Source of the DNA: Bacteroides ovatus
GTDB taxonomy: Bacteria > Bacteroidota > Bacteroidia > Bacteroidales > Bacteroidaceae
NCBI GenBank assembly: GCA_030844565.1
Contig: JAUUNK010000295.1
Location: 1 to 5,478 of the forward strand
Direction: 5' to 3'
Length of the DNA: 5,478 nt
Both the position numbers and the translations under genes were made by a program. The notes below the pieces were generated by a model, which saw nothing but the letters and a program-made list of their open reading frames with translations, did not search any database and was not told where the DNA came from. The stretch's first letter is position 1. Each line of letters starts with the position of its first letter. Shown piece after piece: positions 1 through 5,014 of the stretch.

Positions 1-339
1 CCCTATCCCTTTTAGCAACAGGAGAGGGATAGAAGGTGGCTGTGCATAAATTTGTTGCAGGCCTTTAAGTGTTTCCCCGTGTTGCCGGTTCACCCGTTCC
101 AAGGTGTCAACTTCCACCATCCAGCCAAGTAATACCTTCCGGGGAGGTACGGCTTCATCCGGCAACAGGCGGATGCCGTCGTAAATAATGCCTTGTACGG
201 TTTGTTTTCTTGCCATGCTGTGAATTTCATTCCATTCCTTTTCATCCAGAGGAAAAAGGGCGGAACAGTCTTCCTGCCGGTCCCACAGTCCTTGCCTTAG
301 CAAAAGCATGAAAGCCTTTTGTAATGGGGCTGAGATCAT
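1..339 (-). CDS. Nucleotidyltransferase family protein (NTP_transf_5 type), N-terminal part
   Basis: The gene runs off the left edge; 113 residues are visible from the ATG at 339, reading MISAPLQKAFMLLLRQGLWD. The visible part matches what I know of the NTP_transf_5 family N-terminus: an L-L-R-x-G-L-W segment (13-19), W-N-E-I-H-S-M-A-R-K-Q-T-V-Q-G (36-50) followed by D-G-I-R-L-L-P (54-60), a helical linker, then L-L-L-L-K-G (106-111), which normally leads to the R...DID nucleotidyltransferase active site. That active site is outside the window, so catalytic competence cannot be judged. The start is fixed by an in-frame TAA four codons upstream (the PqqD stop) with GACAAAAAG between. Members of this family sit in lasso peptide clusters beside HPr kinase-like enzymes, as here, where they modify the phosphorylated peptide. 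The role here is inferred. Confidence 0.75.
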   Translation of the reverse strand, partial: MISAPLQKAFMLLLRQGLWDRQEDCSALFPLDEKEWNEIHSMARKQTVQGIIYDGIRLLPDEAVPPRKVLLGWMVEVDTLERVNRQHGETLKGLQQIYAQPPSIPLLLLKGIG

Positions 340-348
340 CTTTTTGTC

Positions 349-618
349 TTATTCTATGGCTAAACCGGTTTCTAACCATTGTCGGCACAGCTCGTTGGCA
401 TCGTTCCGGGCTGTATCTTTATTTACTTCATATTCATTGCACAGCAGTGCTCCGGCTTCATCTGCCGTGAATTCCTTGTTCTCCAATTGTTTCCATAACC
501 AGGCGGCTGTCTCATTCATGGAATAGACCTGTGCCATATCCATGGCTTCTGAAAATGGGTTGACAATCATATATTCTCCACCTACTTGGCGAAGAATTAA
601 ATTAGGATTGAGTCTCAT
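349..618 (-). CDS. PqqD-like peptide chaperone (leader-binding domain) A
   Basis: An 89-residue PqqD-family protein. R10-Q-V-G-G-E-Y-M-I-V19 forms the expected N-terminal strand pair, followed by Y-S-M-N-E-T-A-A-W-L-W (32-42), which is close to the family consensus LNETAAFLW. The C-terminal NEYEVNKDTARNDANEL (61-77) is the usual helix signature. It is nearer to the classical family pattern than the protein at 853-1134. The ATG at 618 follows AATATAAAGACA, with no strong ribosome site. The TAA stop is in frame with, and 9 bp before, the nucleotidyltransferase start, so these two genes are very likely co-transcribed. A 234-bp structured gap separates it from the first PqqD gene, so it may have its own promoter or reduced read-through. 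Confidence 0.9.
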   Translation of the reverse strand: MRLNPNLILRQVGGEYMIVNPFSEAMDMAQVYSMNETAAWLWKQLENKEFTADEAGALLCNEYEVNKDTARNDANELCRQWLETGLAIE

Positions 619-697
619 TGTCTTTATATTATTGCATTATCCTATTATAGTTAAAATTACATAGACCTTCACAGGCAGATGTAATGGGGAATAAAAT

Positions 698-743
698 GTA
701 AGTTCATTTATTATCCTCTGATAATATAGGGTCTTGAACTTAC
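698..743 (-). terminator. Nested hairpin, possible terminator or attenuator
   Basis: The outer arms GTAAGTTCA (698-706) and TGAACTTAC (735-743) pair perfectly over 9 bp. Inside them TATTATC (709-715) and GATAATA (720-726) pair over 7 bp around a 4-nt loop, with an unequal internal loop between the two stems. Read on the minus strand, the hairpin is followed by ATTTTATT, a weak U tract. It lies in the gap between the two PqqD-like genes and could end or reduce transcription of the upstream operon part. The structure is visible; the terminator role is inferred. Confidence 0.5.
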
Positions 744-747
744 TTGA

Positions 748-809
748 TCTAACATTTTTTACAGATCCGGCGCTTCTCGCGAAGAAAACGGATCTTTCTT
801 CTAACATTT
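748..809. repeat. 10-bp direct repeat flanking a hairpin
   Basis: TCTAACATTT occurs at 748-757 and again at 800-809, on either side of the 763-795 hairpin. The arrangement resembles a target-site duplication around a tiny palindromic element, but the repeat is AT-rich and could be chance. Confidence 0.3.
763..795 (-). promoter_or_regulatory. RNA hairpin with GNRA-type tetraloop in the PqqD-PqqD gap
   Basis: Arms AGATCCG (763-769) and CGGATCT (789-795) pair perfectly. An inner stem CTTC/GAAG (773-776 with 781-784) closes a 4-nt loop. On the minus strand the loop reads GCGA, a GNRA tetraloop, which suggests an RNA structure made from the operon strand. A 10-bp direct repeat TCTAACATTT (748-757 and 800-809) flanks the hairpin. 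It starts 58 bp after the upstream PqqD stop. No U tract follows on the minus strand, so an RNA processing or stability element is as likely as a terminator. Confidence 0.45.
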
Positions 810-852
810 CTTATTGTCTTGTTTGTCATATCTGAATTGAACAGGTTGCTGT

Positions 853-1134
853 TCACCAGTTTATACCCGTGGGACGGACCATGCCGGCTTGCAGCAGCTG
901 CATGATAAATCCTGCGGCATCTTGCGATGCGGTGTCCTTGTCTACTTCGTATTCCTCCAGAATTAACTGTACCAGATGGCTGAAGCTTTCTGTCTCTTCG
1001 ATATGCTCCCAGATAAATTCTCCTGTTCCGGTCAGGGTGACCATTCCGTTGAACTCCCGGGCGGTCTGTCCGGAAGGAACCAGTACGATTTCTCCGGCTA
1101 TGTTTCGTTTGATGAATTCTTTGGTTCTTTTCAT
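853..1134 (-). CDS. PqqD-like peptide chaperone (leader-binding domain) B
   Basis: A 93-residue stand-alone PqqD-like protein, the small winged-helix fold (RiPP recognition element) that binds precursor leaders and presents them to the modifying enzyme. Family features are an N-terminal beta region with R-x-I-A-G-E-x-V-L-V (10-19), an aromatic helix GEFIWEHIEE (38-47), and the C-terminal signature EEYEVDKDTASQDAAGFIMQLLQAGMV (60-86). It is of typical PqqD length with a short tail ending GINW. The start overlaps the peptidase stop by 4 bp, so the two proteins are probably made in step. It is only distantly like the second PqqD protein at 349-618. The two share the E-Y-E-V-x-K-D-T-A-x-x-D signature but differ in the N-terminal half, suggesting different partners or leaders. 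Confidence 0.88.
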   Translation of the reverse strand: MKRTKEFIKRNIAGEIVLVPSGQTAREFNGMVTLTGTGEFIWEHIEETESFSHLVQLILEEYEVDKDTASQDAAGFIMQLLQAGMVRPTGINW

Positions 1135-1571
1135 CTTTTGAAAAAGCGGTATGTTTTAATGATGGTTTCGCGTAAAGGAATTATGTTCAGCCATACGTGG
1201 GCGAAGAATTTCCACCGGAAATTTTCCGGAACTATCCATTCCCCTTTCCGCTTCACCTTGGTGACGACGGCGAAAATCTGTTCTCTCTGAATTGGGCCTT
1301 CGATGACAGTCTGGGCGTCACCGATAAGATAATATTCTTCTTTTTTAACATTATAAATACGGTGCATGACATATTCACCGTTGCTCCGCTGATAGAACAC
1401 CATATCTCCTTTCCGGAGTTCACCGGAGGGTCTTTCCAGGCAGATGTGGTCTCTTGCGTGGATCAAGAATGGAGCCATGCTGCTGCCCGAAATGATCATG
1501 CTCACCTGCTTTCCTTCCTCAATAAGGGTACGCAGCATGGATATGTATTCTTTTGTATCGACAACTTTCAT
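1131..1571 (-). CDS. S24/S26-family serine peptidase
   Basis: A 146-residue peptidase-like protein. GSSMAP at 29-34 carries the nucleophile Ser31, as in signal peptidase I and LexA-type enzymes. KGDMVFYQ at 54-61 and VMHRI at 68-72 follow, placing His70 where bacterial signal peptidase I has its Lys; this is the Ser-His arrangement of the SipW/Sec11 branch. YLIGDA at 81-86 is the usual conserved Gly-Asp box. There is no N-terminal membrane anchor, but a hydrophobic/aromatic stretch at about 119-143 (WKFFAHVWLNIIPL) may attach it to the membrane. In this context it could remove the shared leader, but no substrate is shown by sequence. The ATG at 1571 lies 17 bp after the kinase stop. Its TGA overlaps the next gene's ATG by 4 bp (ATGA), suggesting translational coupling with the PqqD-like protein. 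Confidence 0.86.
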   Translation of the reverse strand: MKVVDTKEYISMLRTLIEEGKQVSMIISGSSMAPFLIHARDHICLERPSGELRKGDMVFYQRSNGEYVMHRIYNVKKEEYYLIGDAQTVIEGPIQREQIFAVVTKVKRKGEWIVPENFRWKFFAHVWLNIIPLRETIIKTYRFFKR

Positions 1572-1588
1572 AATGGGGTGTATTCCAT

Positions 1589-2464
1589 TTATCGGATAAT
1601 TCCCAGTTCAGTCAGATACCGATGTAGGGTGAAGGCTGCTTCCGGATTCATGTTGCACGCATAGGTGCTGATGCTTGTCTGTCCGGTCAAAACCAGCAGA
1701 TCGTCGAGTGCTTTGCGAGTGAGCTTCGGATTCCACCAGTTGATTGTAACCTGAGAGCAGAGAGCCTTGAAATGCTTCAAGACTGTCTGGGGACGGATGG
1801 CGTTATCGGGTGCTTGTTCGATGAAGACGATGGTCTTCAACGGGTGGCGTTCATTGTGGCAGATACCGCTGGAACCGCATACAGGCCATCCCGTTATCTC
1901 GTAGCCGCCGTTTGGAACAGGACAGAGCAGGGCACGGTCGCCATTGAGTACCCGGGTGTCGGGAATATGCCGGCACCACAGGGCGGCATGTGTTGATTTG
2001 CCAATGCCGCTGGGACCGCTGAACAGGATGGCTTGCCCACGATAATCCAGAAAGGCACAATGCAGTATGTAGCATCCCCGGGCAGACAAAGGACGTTCCA
2101 GACAAAGGCAGGAAATGAACAGGGTATCTGTTTGCAGTTCTCTTTTCAGTCCTTCGATGAAATAGATGTCGGCATTCCTTTCGTCTTTTTCCTGATAGAG
2201 CGCATAGCAGGCGTTCAGATTTCCTATAGCCAGCAGGCGTGTTTCCCGTTCTTCCTTTCGGAAGATCACGATGTCGTTGCGTCGGAATATGGCCTGCCAG
2301 TCGTTGGACGGCAAAGGCAGACGGCCGACAAAATGGAATGTATAGTGCCGGTCTGCTCTTTTATCAGCGGGTTTACGGTCGAGGAACAGACGGCTGTTAA
2401 CAGGAATTTCCTGTTCTGTCACTCCCGACAATTCAATCGTCAGCGGGCCGATATTCAGTCTCAC
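1589..2464 (-). CDS. HPr kinase-like P-loop protein (putative peptide serine kinase)
   Basis: A 291-residue protein with the C-terminal P-loop fold of HPr kinase/phosphorylase. ILHCAFLDYRGQAILFSG leads into the Walker A motif GPSGIGKST at 150-158, followed by LNGDRALL at 173-180 (probable metal-binding Asp176) and GWPVCGSSG at 192-200. The N-terminal 130 residues form a divergent domain with no motif I recognise. True HPr kinases act on the PTS protein HPr. Close relatives in lasso peptide clusters phosphorylate the C-terminal serine of the precursor (paeninodin type). All three precursors here end in serine, so the same role is plausible but inferred. The start is a GTG at 2464: an in-frame TAA (the stop of the radical SAM gene) lies five codons upstream and no internal ATG occurs before residue 272. 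It lies 12 bp after the radical SAM gene and 17 bp before the peptidase gene. Confidence 0.85.
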   Translation of the reverse strand: MRLNIGPLTIELSGVTEQEIPVNSRLFLDRKPADKRADRHYTFHFVGRLPLPSNDWQAIFRRNDIVIFRKEERETRLLAIGNLNACYALYQEKDERNADIYFIEGLKRELQTDTLFISCLCLERPLSARGCYILHCAFLDYRGQAILFSGPSGIGKSTHAALWCRHIPDTRVLNGDRALLCPVPNGGYEITGWPVCGSSGICHNERHPLKTIVFIEQAPDNAIRPQTVLKHFKALCSQVTINWWNPKLTRKALDDLLVLTGQTSISTYACNMNPEAAFTLHRYLTELGIIR

Positions 2465-2476
2465 AATCTTCGGTTT

Positions 2477-3583
2477 TTAGTGTGTTACGGAGGGATAATC
2501 CATAATGATCTGTTCTTTGGCTTTCGCCATCTGGCAAAGATAGTCCATGTTTCCGGTGATTGTCTTTTCACAGTGTGCGGCGGCATAGCATACATTGCAT
2601 ACGGGACGAAGGTGGCAACCCTCGCATTCGGTATGGGATACCAGTTCCTTTGCTTCCTCTAAAAGTAGCCGCCATGCGGTTGTCATCGGAACCTTTTTTA
2701 GGTTAACGGCCGGCTGGTCCATCATCACACAGGGGGTGAGGATGCCTTGCCAGTTGATCCAGCATGAACTCTTGGCGGCTCTGCACTCCAAAGAGCAGGC
2801 TTGGGTTCCTTCCACAAGGGCAAGCGTATATTTTAAATTGTGCATGTATCGTGCCATGTCATTCCCTTTTTTGTACTCCACATATTGCATCTCGATGCGG
2901 GCCGCCTTGTCGGCATCCAGCCTTTCAGCTGGAATGTTACGCAGACTTCCGCATTCGGGGCGGGAGAGGGGAAACATGTATGAGTTAACTTCTGCCGGAA
3001 TGTCCAGCTGTCGGGTCAGACGGATGATCTCGTCGTAATCCTTTTCATTCTTTCGTACGATACTTACGTTCAGTTTCACATCGATGCCTGCCTTTTTCAA
3101 CCGTTTCAGGGCTTCCACGCACAGGGTGTATCCTTGTGGATTGTGGCACAAGCGTCCGTAGGTTTCTCTACTGCTTCCATACAAGGTGACGTTTATCCGC
3201 CGCGGCTTGTGGGTCTGCAAGATGCGTACCATTTCGTTGTCGATAAGTGTGCCGTTCGTATTGAGAGTTAGGATGAATCCCATTTCGCGCAGCCGGGTGT
3301 ACAGCTCCTTGAAGTGTGGGTAGAGCATCGGTTCACCTCCGGTGAGGAGGATGAAGAGTGTACCCATGTCCTGAAGTTGTTCCGCCCAGTCGAGCCATTG
3401 TTGCAAAGGTAACAATCCTCCGTGCCGTTCCACCACGTTGCGTTCGGTGTGTATGAAGCACATGTCACAGTTGAGCGTACAGGTAGGAGTCAGCTCGAAG
3501 TTGGCAGTGATCGGGACATGGTTCTGATTGGCTTTGTTCACCAATGCCCGTTCCACAGGATTTATGTCTTGCAGGGATTCCAA
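2477..3583 (-). CDS. Radical SAM/SPASM peptide-modifying enzyme
   Basis: A 368-residue cytosolic iron-sulfur enzyme. The radical SAM core carries C35-x3-C39-x2-C42 for the SAM-binding 4Fe-4S cluster and TGGEP at 81-85 for SAM binding. The C-terminus has a SPASM-type cysteine set: C267-x12-G-x4-C285, then C320-x2-C323-x5-C329-x2-C332, then C338 and C350, with C263 and C274 extra. SPASM enzymes install thioether, C-C or similar crosslinks in ribosomal peptides. The natural substrates here would be the three leader-bearing proteins just upstream. Which bond it makes cannot be told from sequence. The start is uncertain: the frame is open back to a TAA at 3601-3599 with no ATG, so TTG at 3583 (or ATT at 3592, or GTG at 3556) must be used; the first in-frame ATG lies inside the cluster motif. 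It ends 12 bp before the kinase gene, consistent with one operon. Confidence 0.93.
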   Translation of the reverse strand: MESLQDINPVERALVNKANQNHVPITANFELTPTCTLNCDMCFIHTERNVVERHGGLLPLQQWLDWAEQLQDMGTLFILLTGGEPMLYPHFKELYTRLREMGFILTLNTNGTLIDNEMVRILQTHKPRRINVTLYGSSRETYGRLCHNPQGYTLCVEALKRLKKAGIDVKLNVSIVRKNEKDYDEIIRLTRQLDIPAEVNSYMFPLSRPECGSLRNIPAERLDADKAARIEMQYVEYKKGNDMARYMHNLKYTLALVEGTQACSLECRAAKSSCWINWQGILTPCVMMDQPAVNLKKVPMTTAWRLLLEEAKELVSHTECEGCHLRPVCNVCYAAAHCEKTITGNMDYLCQMAKAKEQIIMDYPSVTH

Positions 3584-3699
3584 GGGAGTAATGTTTGTTT
3601 ATATCTTATTTACAAATTGTTTCGCTTGATAGACAGATGATGGTATTCTCATTATTTACCCCATAAAGTATATGTTAACCATCCATACCCGGTTGCTAT

Positions 3700-3714
3700 A
3701 CAATAGTCTATTGT
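3700..3714. promoter_or_regulatory. Perfect 15-bp palindrome, possible operator
   Basis: ACAATAGTCTATTGT has two 7-bp arms around one central base. It lies 117 bp upstream of the radical SAM start, in the region where a promoter for the enzyme operon would be expected. A dimeric regulator site is possible; no regulator gene is visible in the window. Confidence 0.3.
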
Positions 3715-3809
3715 TAAGTGATTAGAATGGGCTGTGTAAGTTGTATGATTACTGATCATGCTGGGTGAAGATTTAGATAATTACAGCTCGTGTGAATGTG
3801 AAAGTTAAA

Positions 3810-3865
3810 GGTTCCCTATAACCTATTCGCTAAAAAAACTACTGGATAGGTTATAAGGGAAAACC
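3810..3865 (-). terminator. Long hairpin after precursor 3, possible attenuator
   Basis: GGTTCCCTATAACCTAT (3810-3826) pairs with 3846-3865. There are 9 perfect pairs (ATAACCTAT/ATAGGTTAT), then four more after one bulged base, then a short outer GG/CC. The loop is 19 nt and A-rich on the plus strand. On the minus strand the structure begins about 27 nt after the stop of precursor 3 and is followed by CTTTAACTTT, a weak U tract. It is well placed to let the precursor be made in excess over the downstream enzymes. Structure seen; function inferred. Confidence 0.55.
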
Positions 3866-3892
3866 AATATTTTCATTAAAAGCTCAAGACTA

Positions 3893-4246
3893 TCATGAAT
3901 GATTACCTATAATAATTTGATCTAGTTTATAAACAATGATAGAATTTCCTTTGGTCTTATAAGCGAATAAGCGTTCTTTACTTGGGTCTTCAAAAACATA
4001 TTGACCTTTTTCACCATTGGGTAATGCACCACTGTTGTCGCATGTATATCGATTGGAGTTAATTTGTTCATTGGTGTCTAAAATTCCATTATTGTTTTTG
4101 TCTATCCAAAAATGTGAATCACTTGAATAAGGTGTAGCATTAGGCTTAGGTTGCCAGCTAATATCTGGACTACATGCTGCCACATATTCTTGTGGAACAA
4201 ACTCTTCACTAACCATTAAAGGTTTCTGATAACTTTTCTTTTTCAT
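3893..4246 (-). CDS. Leader-bearing small protein, putative RiPP precursor 3
   Basis: A 117-residue protein and the precursor closest to the modification enzymes. The leader MKKKSYQKP...EEFVPQEYVAAC matches the two sisters in length and ends at Cys25; only one more cysteine (Cys69) follows. Residues 49-60, DKNNNGILDTNE, fit a canonical 12-residue EF-hand loop exactly: acidic or Asn at 1, 3 and 5, Gly at 6, Leu at 8, Asp at 9 and Glu at 12. The tail DQIIIGNHS resembles the tail of precursor 1. There is no hydrophobic signal segment. The DNA of the leader region shares the 14-mer GCTGCCACATATTC (plus strand, 4176-4189) with precursor 2 (4660-4673), which supports duplication of the leader with divergence of the core. 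The gene is followed by a 309-bp gap holding a strong hairpin and then the radical SAM gene. Confidence 0.83.
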   Translation of the reverse strand: MKKKSYQKPLMVSEEFVPQEYVAACSPDISWQPKPNATPYSSDSHFWIDKNNNGILDTNEQINSNRYTCDNSGALPNGEKGQYVFEDPSKERLFAYKTKGNSIIVYKLDQIIIGNHS

Positions 4247-4277
4247 ATCTCAATTATTTTAAAAAATTCTTTTTATT

Positions 4278-4318
4278 AAGGAAAGGAATACGCTTCGAAA
4301 AGCGTTTCCTTTTTCCTT
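4278..4318 (-). terminator. Long imperfect hairpin between precursors 2 and 3
   Basis: Residues 4278-4295 pair with 4300-4318 around a CGAA loop. The core stem ACGCTT/AAGCGT is extended by GGAA/TTCC after one bulge and then by AAA/TTT and AAGG/CCTT. On the minus strand it lies 70 bp after the precursor 2 stop and 31 bp before the precursor 3 ATG, so it may terminate the precursor 2 transcript or shield the 5' end of the precursor 3 message. The trailing sequence TAATAAAAAG is not a classical U tract, so termination is not certain. Confidence 0.5.
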
Positions 4319-4333
4319 TGTTAGAAAGATATC

Positions 4334-4357
4334 TGAAATAATGAGATATTGCGATTT
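4334..4357 (-). repeat. Inverted repeat, left copy (flanks precursor 2)
   Basis: A 24-bp sequence whose reverse complement matches 4896-4920 with one mismatch and one single-base gap. The shared core is AAATCGCAATAT, followed by TCA and TTATTTCA. Similarity may run on weakly for another 10-12 bp on the outer side. This copy lies just after the stop of precursor 2. Confidence 0.6.
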
Positions 4358-4388
4358 GAATCTCCTTGAGGATTATGTAACTAAAATA

Positions 4389-4730
4389 TTAAGAAACATT
4401 GTGATGCAATGTTTCATCAATATGCTGTGTTACATGAACATTGTTGTAATTGAAAACAGGGATTGCATTATGTTCAAACGGTCTTACAACAAAAGCATTT
4501 ATATGAGGTTTTGTTGTAGATTCATATTTTTCATTGCAAGCAGTATTGAAATATTCATATTTGTCAATTCCCGGATCATATTGTTGATTTTCATTTGTAT
4601 CCAAATATACCATGCCACTTATGTCACAATAACCTACATAAGAAGTAGGATTTTCGCACGCTGCCACATATTCATTCGGTACAAACTCCTCGCCGATAAG
4701 CGTTGGTTTTGCATACACTTTCTTTTTCAT
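4389..4730 (-). CDS. Leader-bearing small protein, putative RiPP precursor 2
   Basis: A 113-residue protein when started at the ATG at 4730. The frame stays open to an ATG at 4793, but that would add 21 residues that break the leader pattern, and the 4730 ATG is preceded by a purine-rich AAGAGATAGA. The leader MKKKVYAKP...EEFVPNEYVAAC ends at Cys25, as in both sister precursors. Other cysteines are Cys35 and Cys65. Residues 41-56 (VYLDTNENQQYDPGID) resemble the Ca-binding loop of EF-hand or SdrD B-type repeats, but Gln replaces the usual Gly at loop position 6. The C-terminal part is His/Asn rich and ends HHNVS, so the terminal serine is kept while NHS becomes NVS. It is the most divergent of the three, and an imperfect inverted repeat (4334-4357 and 4896-4920) brackets it. 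Function is inferred from context only. Confidence 0.82.
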   Translation of the reverse strand: MKKKVYAKPTLIGEEFVPNEYVAACENPTSYVGYCDISGMVYLDTNENQQYDPGIDKYEYFNTACNEKYESTTKPHINAFVVRPFEHNAIPVFNYNNVHVTQHIDETLHHNVS

Positions 4731-4805
4731 TCTATCTCTTTCTTTTTTGATTCCTGTTCCGGGGGAAGGGAGATCAGAAAAGACTTGAGGCAAAGTCGTG
4801 AGTTG

Positions 4806-4820
4806 AGTTCCAGAGGAACT
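4806..4820. repeat. 15-bp palindrome AGTTCCAGAGGAACT, copy 1
   Basis: Six-base arms AGTTCC/GGAACT around AGA. It is the exact reverse complement of the palindrome at 4937-4951, which has TCT in the centre. It lies upstream of precursor 2, probably within its leader RNA. Paired copies suggest either a regulator binding site or a small dispersed repeat. Confidence 0.5.
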
Positions 4821-4895
4821 AAGTCAGGACATCGCTTGAGCTACAAAGTATTAGTGTAATGAAAAGGAAAATGAAAGAATGATATTATAAATGCT

Positions 4896-4920
4896 AAATC
4901 GCAATATATCAGTTATTTCA
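4896..4920 (+). repeat. Inverted repeat, right copy (flanks precursor 2)
   Basis: The partner of 4334-4357, in opposite orientation, 166 bp upstream of the precursor 2 start. The pair encloses precursor 2 and its 5' region, 587 bp from outer edge to outer edge. It is followed on the plus strand by the 4935-4953 hairpin and a T run, so this side looks like the 3' end of a gene pointing the other way. Confidence 0.6.
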
Positions 4921-4934
4921 AATTTTCTTTTACC

Positions 4935-4953
4935 ATAGTTCCTCTGGAACTAT
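4935..4953 (+). terminator. Palindrome copy 2, hairpin followed by T run on plus strand
   Basis: ATAGTTCC and GGAACTAT pair perfectly over 8 bp around TCT, and AATTTTTTT follows on the plus strand. That is the layout of an intrinsic terminator for plus-strand transcription, yet no plus-strand gene precedes it. On the minus strand an A run would precede the hairpin and no U tract would follow. It contains the 15-bp palindrome (4937-4951) that is repeated inverted at 4806-4820. Confidence 0.45.
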
Positions 4954-5014
4954 AATTTTTTTATAAACTCTCTTATTGAAGTATAAAAAAGTGCATTGAA
5001 AAAACTGAATGGAC

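Larger units (their letters stand above)
619..852. other. Structured intergenic gap between the two PqqD-like genes
   Basis: A 234-bp gene-free stretch inside an otherwise tightly packed operon. It holds the two hairpins described separately. On the minus strand the last 80 bases before the downstream gene are AT-rich, with weak promoter-like matches (CTATAAT at 650-644, TAATTTTA at 659-652) but no convincing Bacteroidetes TTTG / TAnnTTTG pair. No small ORF with a plausible start stands out. Confidence 0.4.
3584..3892. other. Gene-free region between precursor 3 and the radical SAM gene
   Basis: 309 bp without a supportable gene. It contains the 3810-3865 hairpin near the precursor and a perfect palindrome at 3700-3714, then about 115 bp of AT-rich DNA before the TTG start of the radical SAM gene. 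I do not see a convincing TTTG / TAnnTTTG promoter, although a separate enzyme promoter would be expected here if the hairpin terminates transcription. Confidence 0.45.

Noticed and set aside
1197..1664. 155-codon plus-strand open frame opposite the peptidase gene
   Set aside because: The minus-strand frame has clear S24/S26 motifs; this translation has none.
1589..2464. Kinase gene as a genuine HPr kinase of the PTS system
   Set aside because: The P-loop region is similar, but there is no PTS gene nearby, the N-terminal part is divergent, and it sits inside a peptide-modification operon.
2033..2662. 209-codon plus-strand open frame opposite the kinase and radical SAM genes
   Set aside because: It spans the junction of two well-supported minus-strand genes and shows no domain pattern; a shadow frame.
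4731..4793. Longer start (ATG at 4793) for precursor 2
   Set aside because: It adds 21 residues unlike anything in the sister proteins, while the ATG at 4730 gives the shared leader exactly and has a purine-rich upstream stretch.
4341..4859. 172-codon plus-strand open frame opposite precursor 2
   Set aside because: It is antisense to a gene with a clear family leader. Its translation is a biased run of Ile/Phe/Tyr/Cys/Arg typical of the complement of AT-rich coding DNA, and no family pattern is visible.
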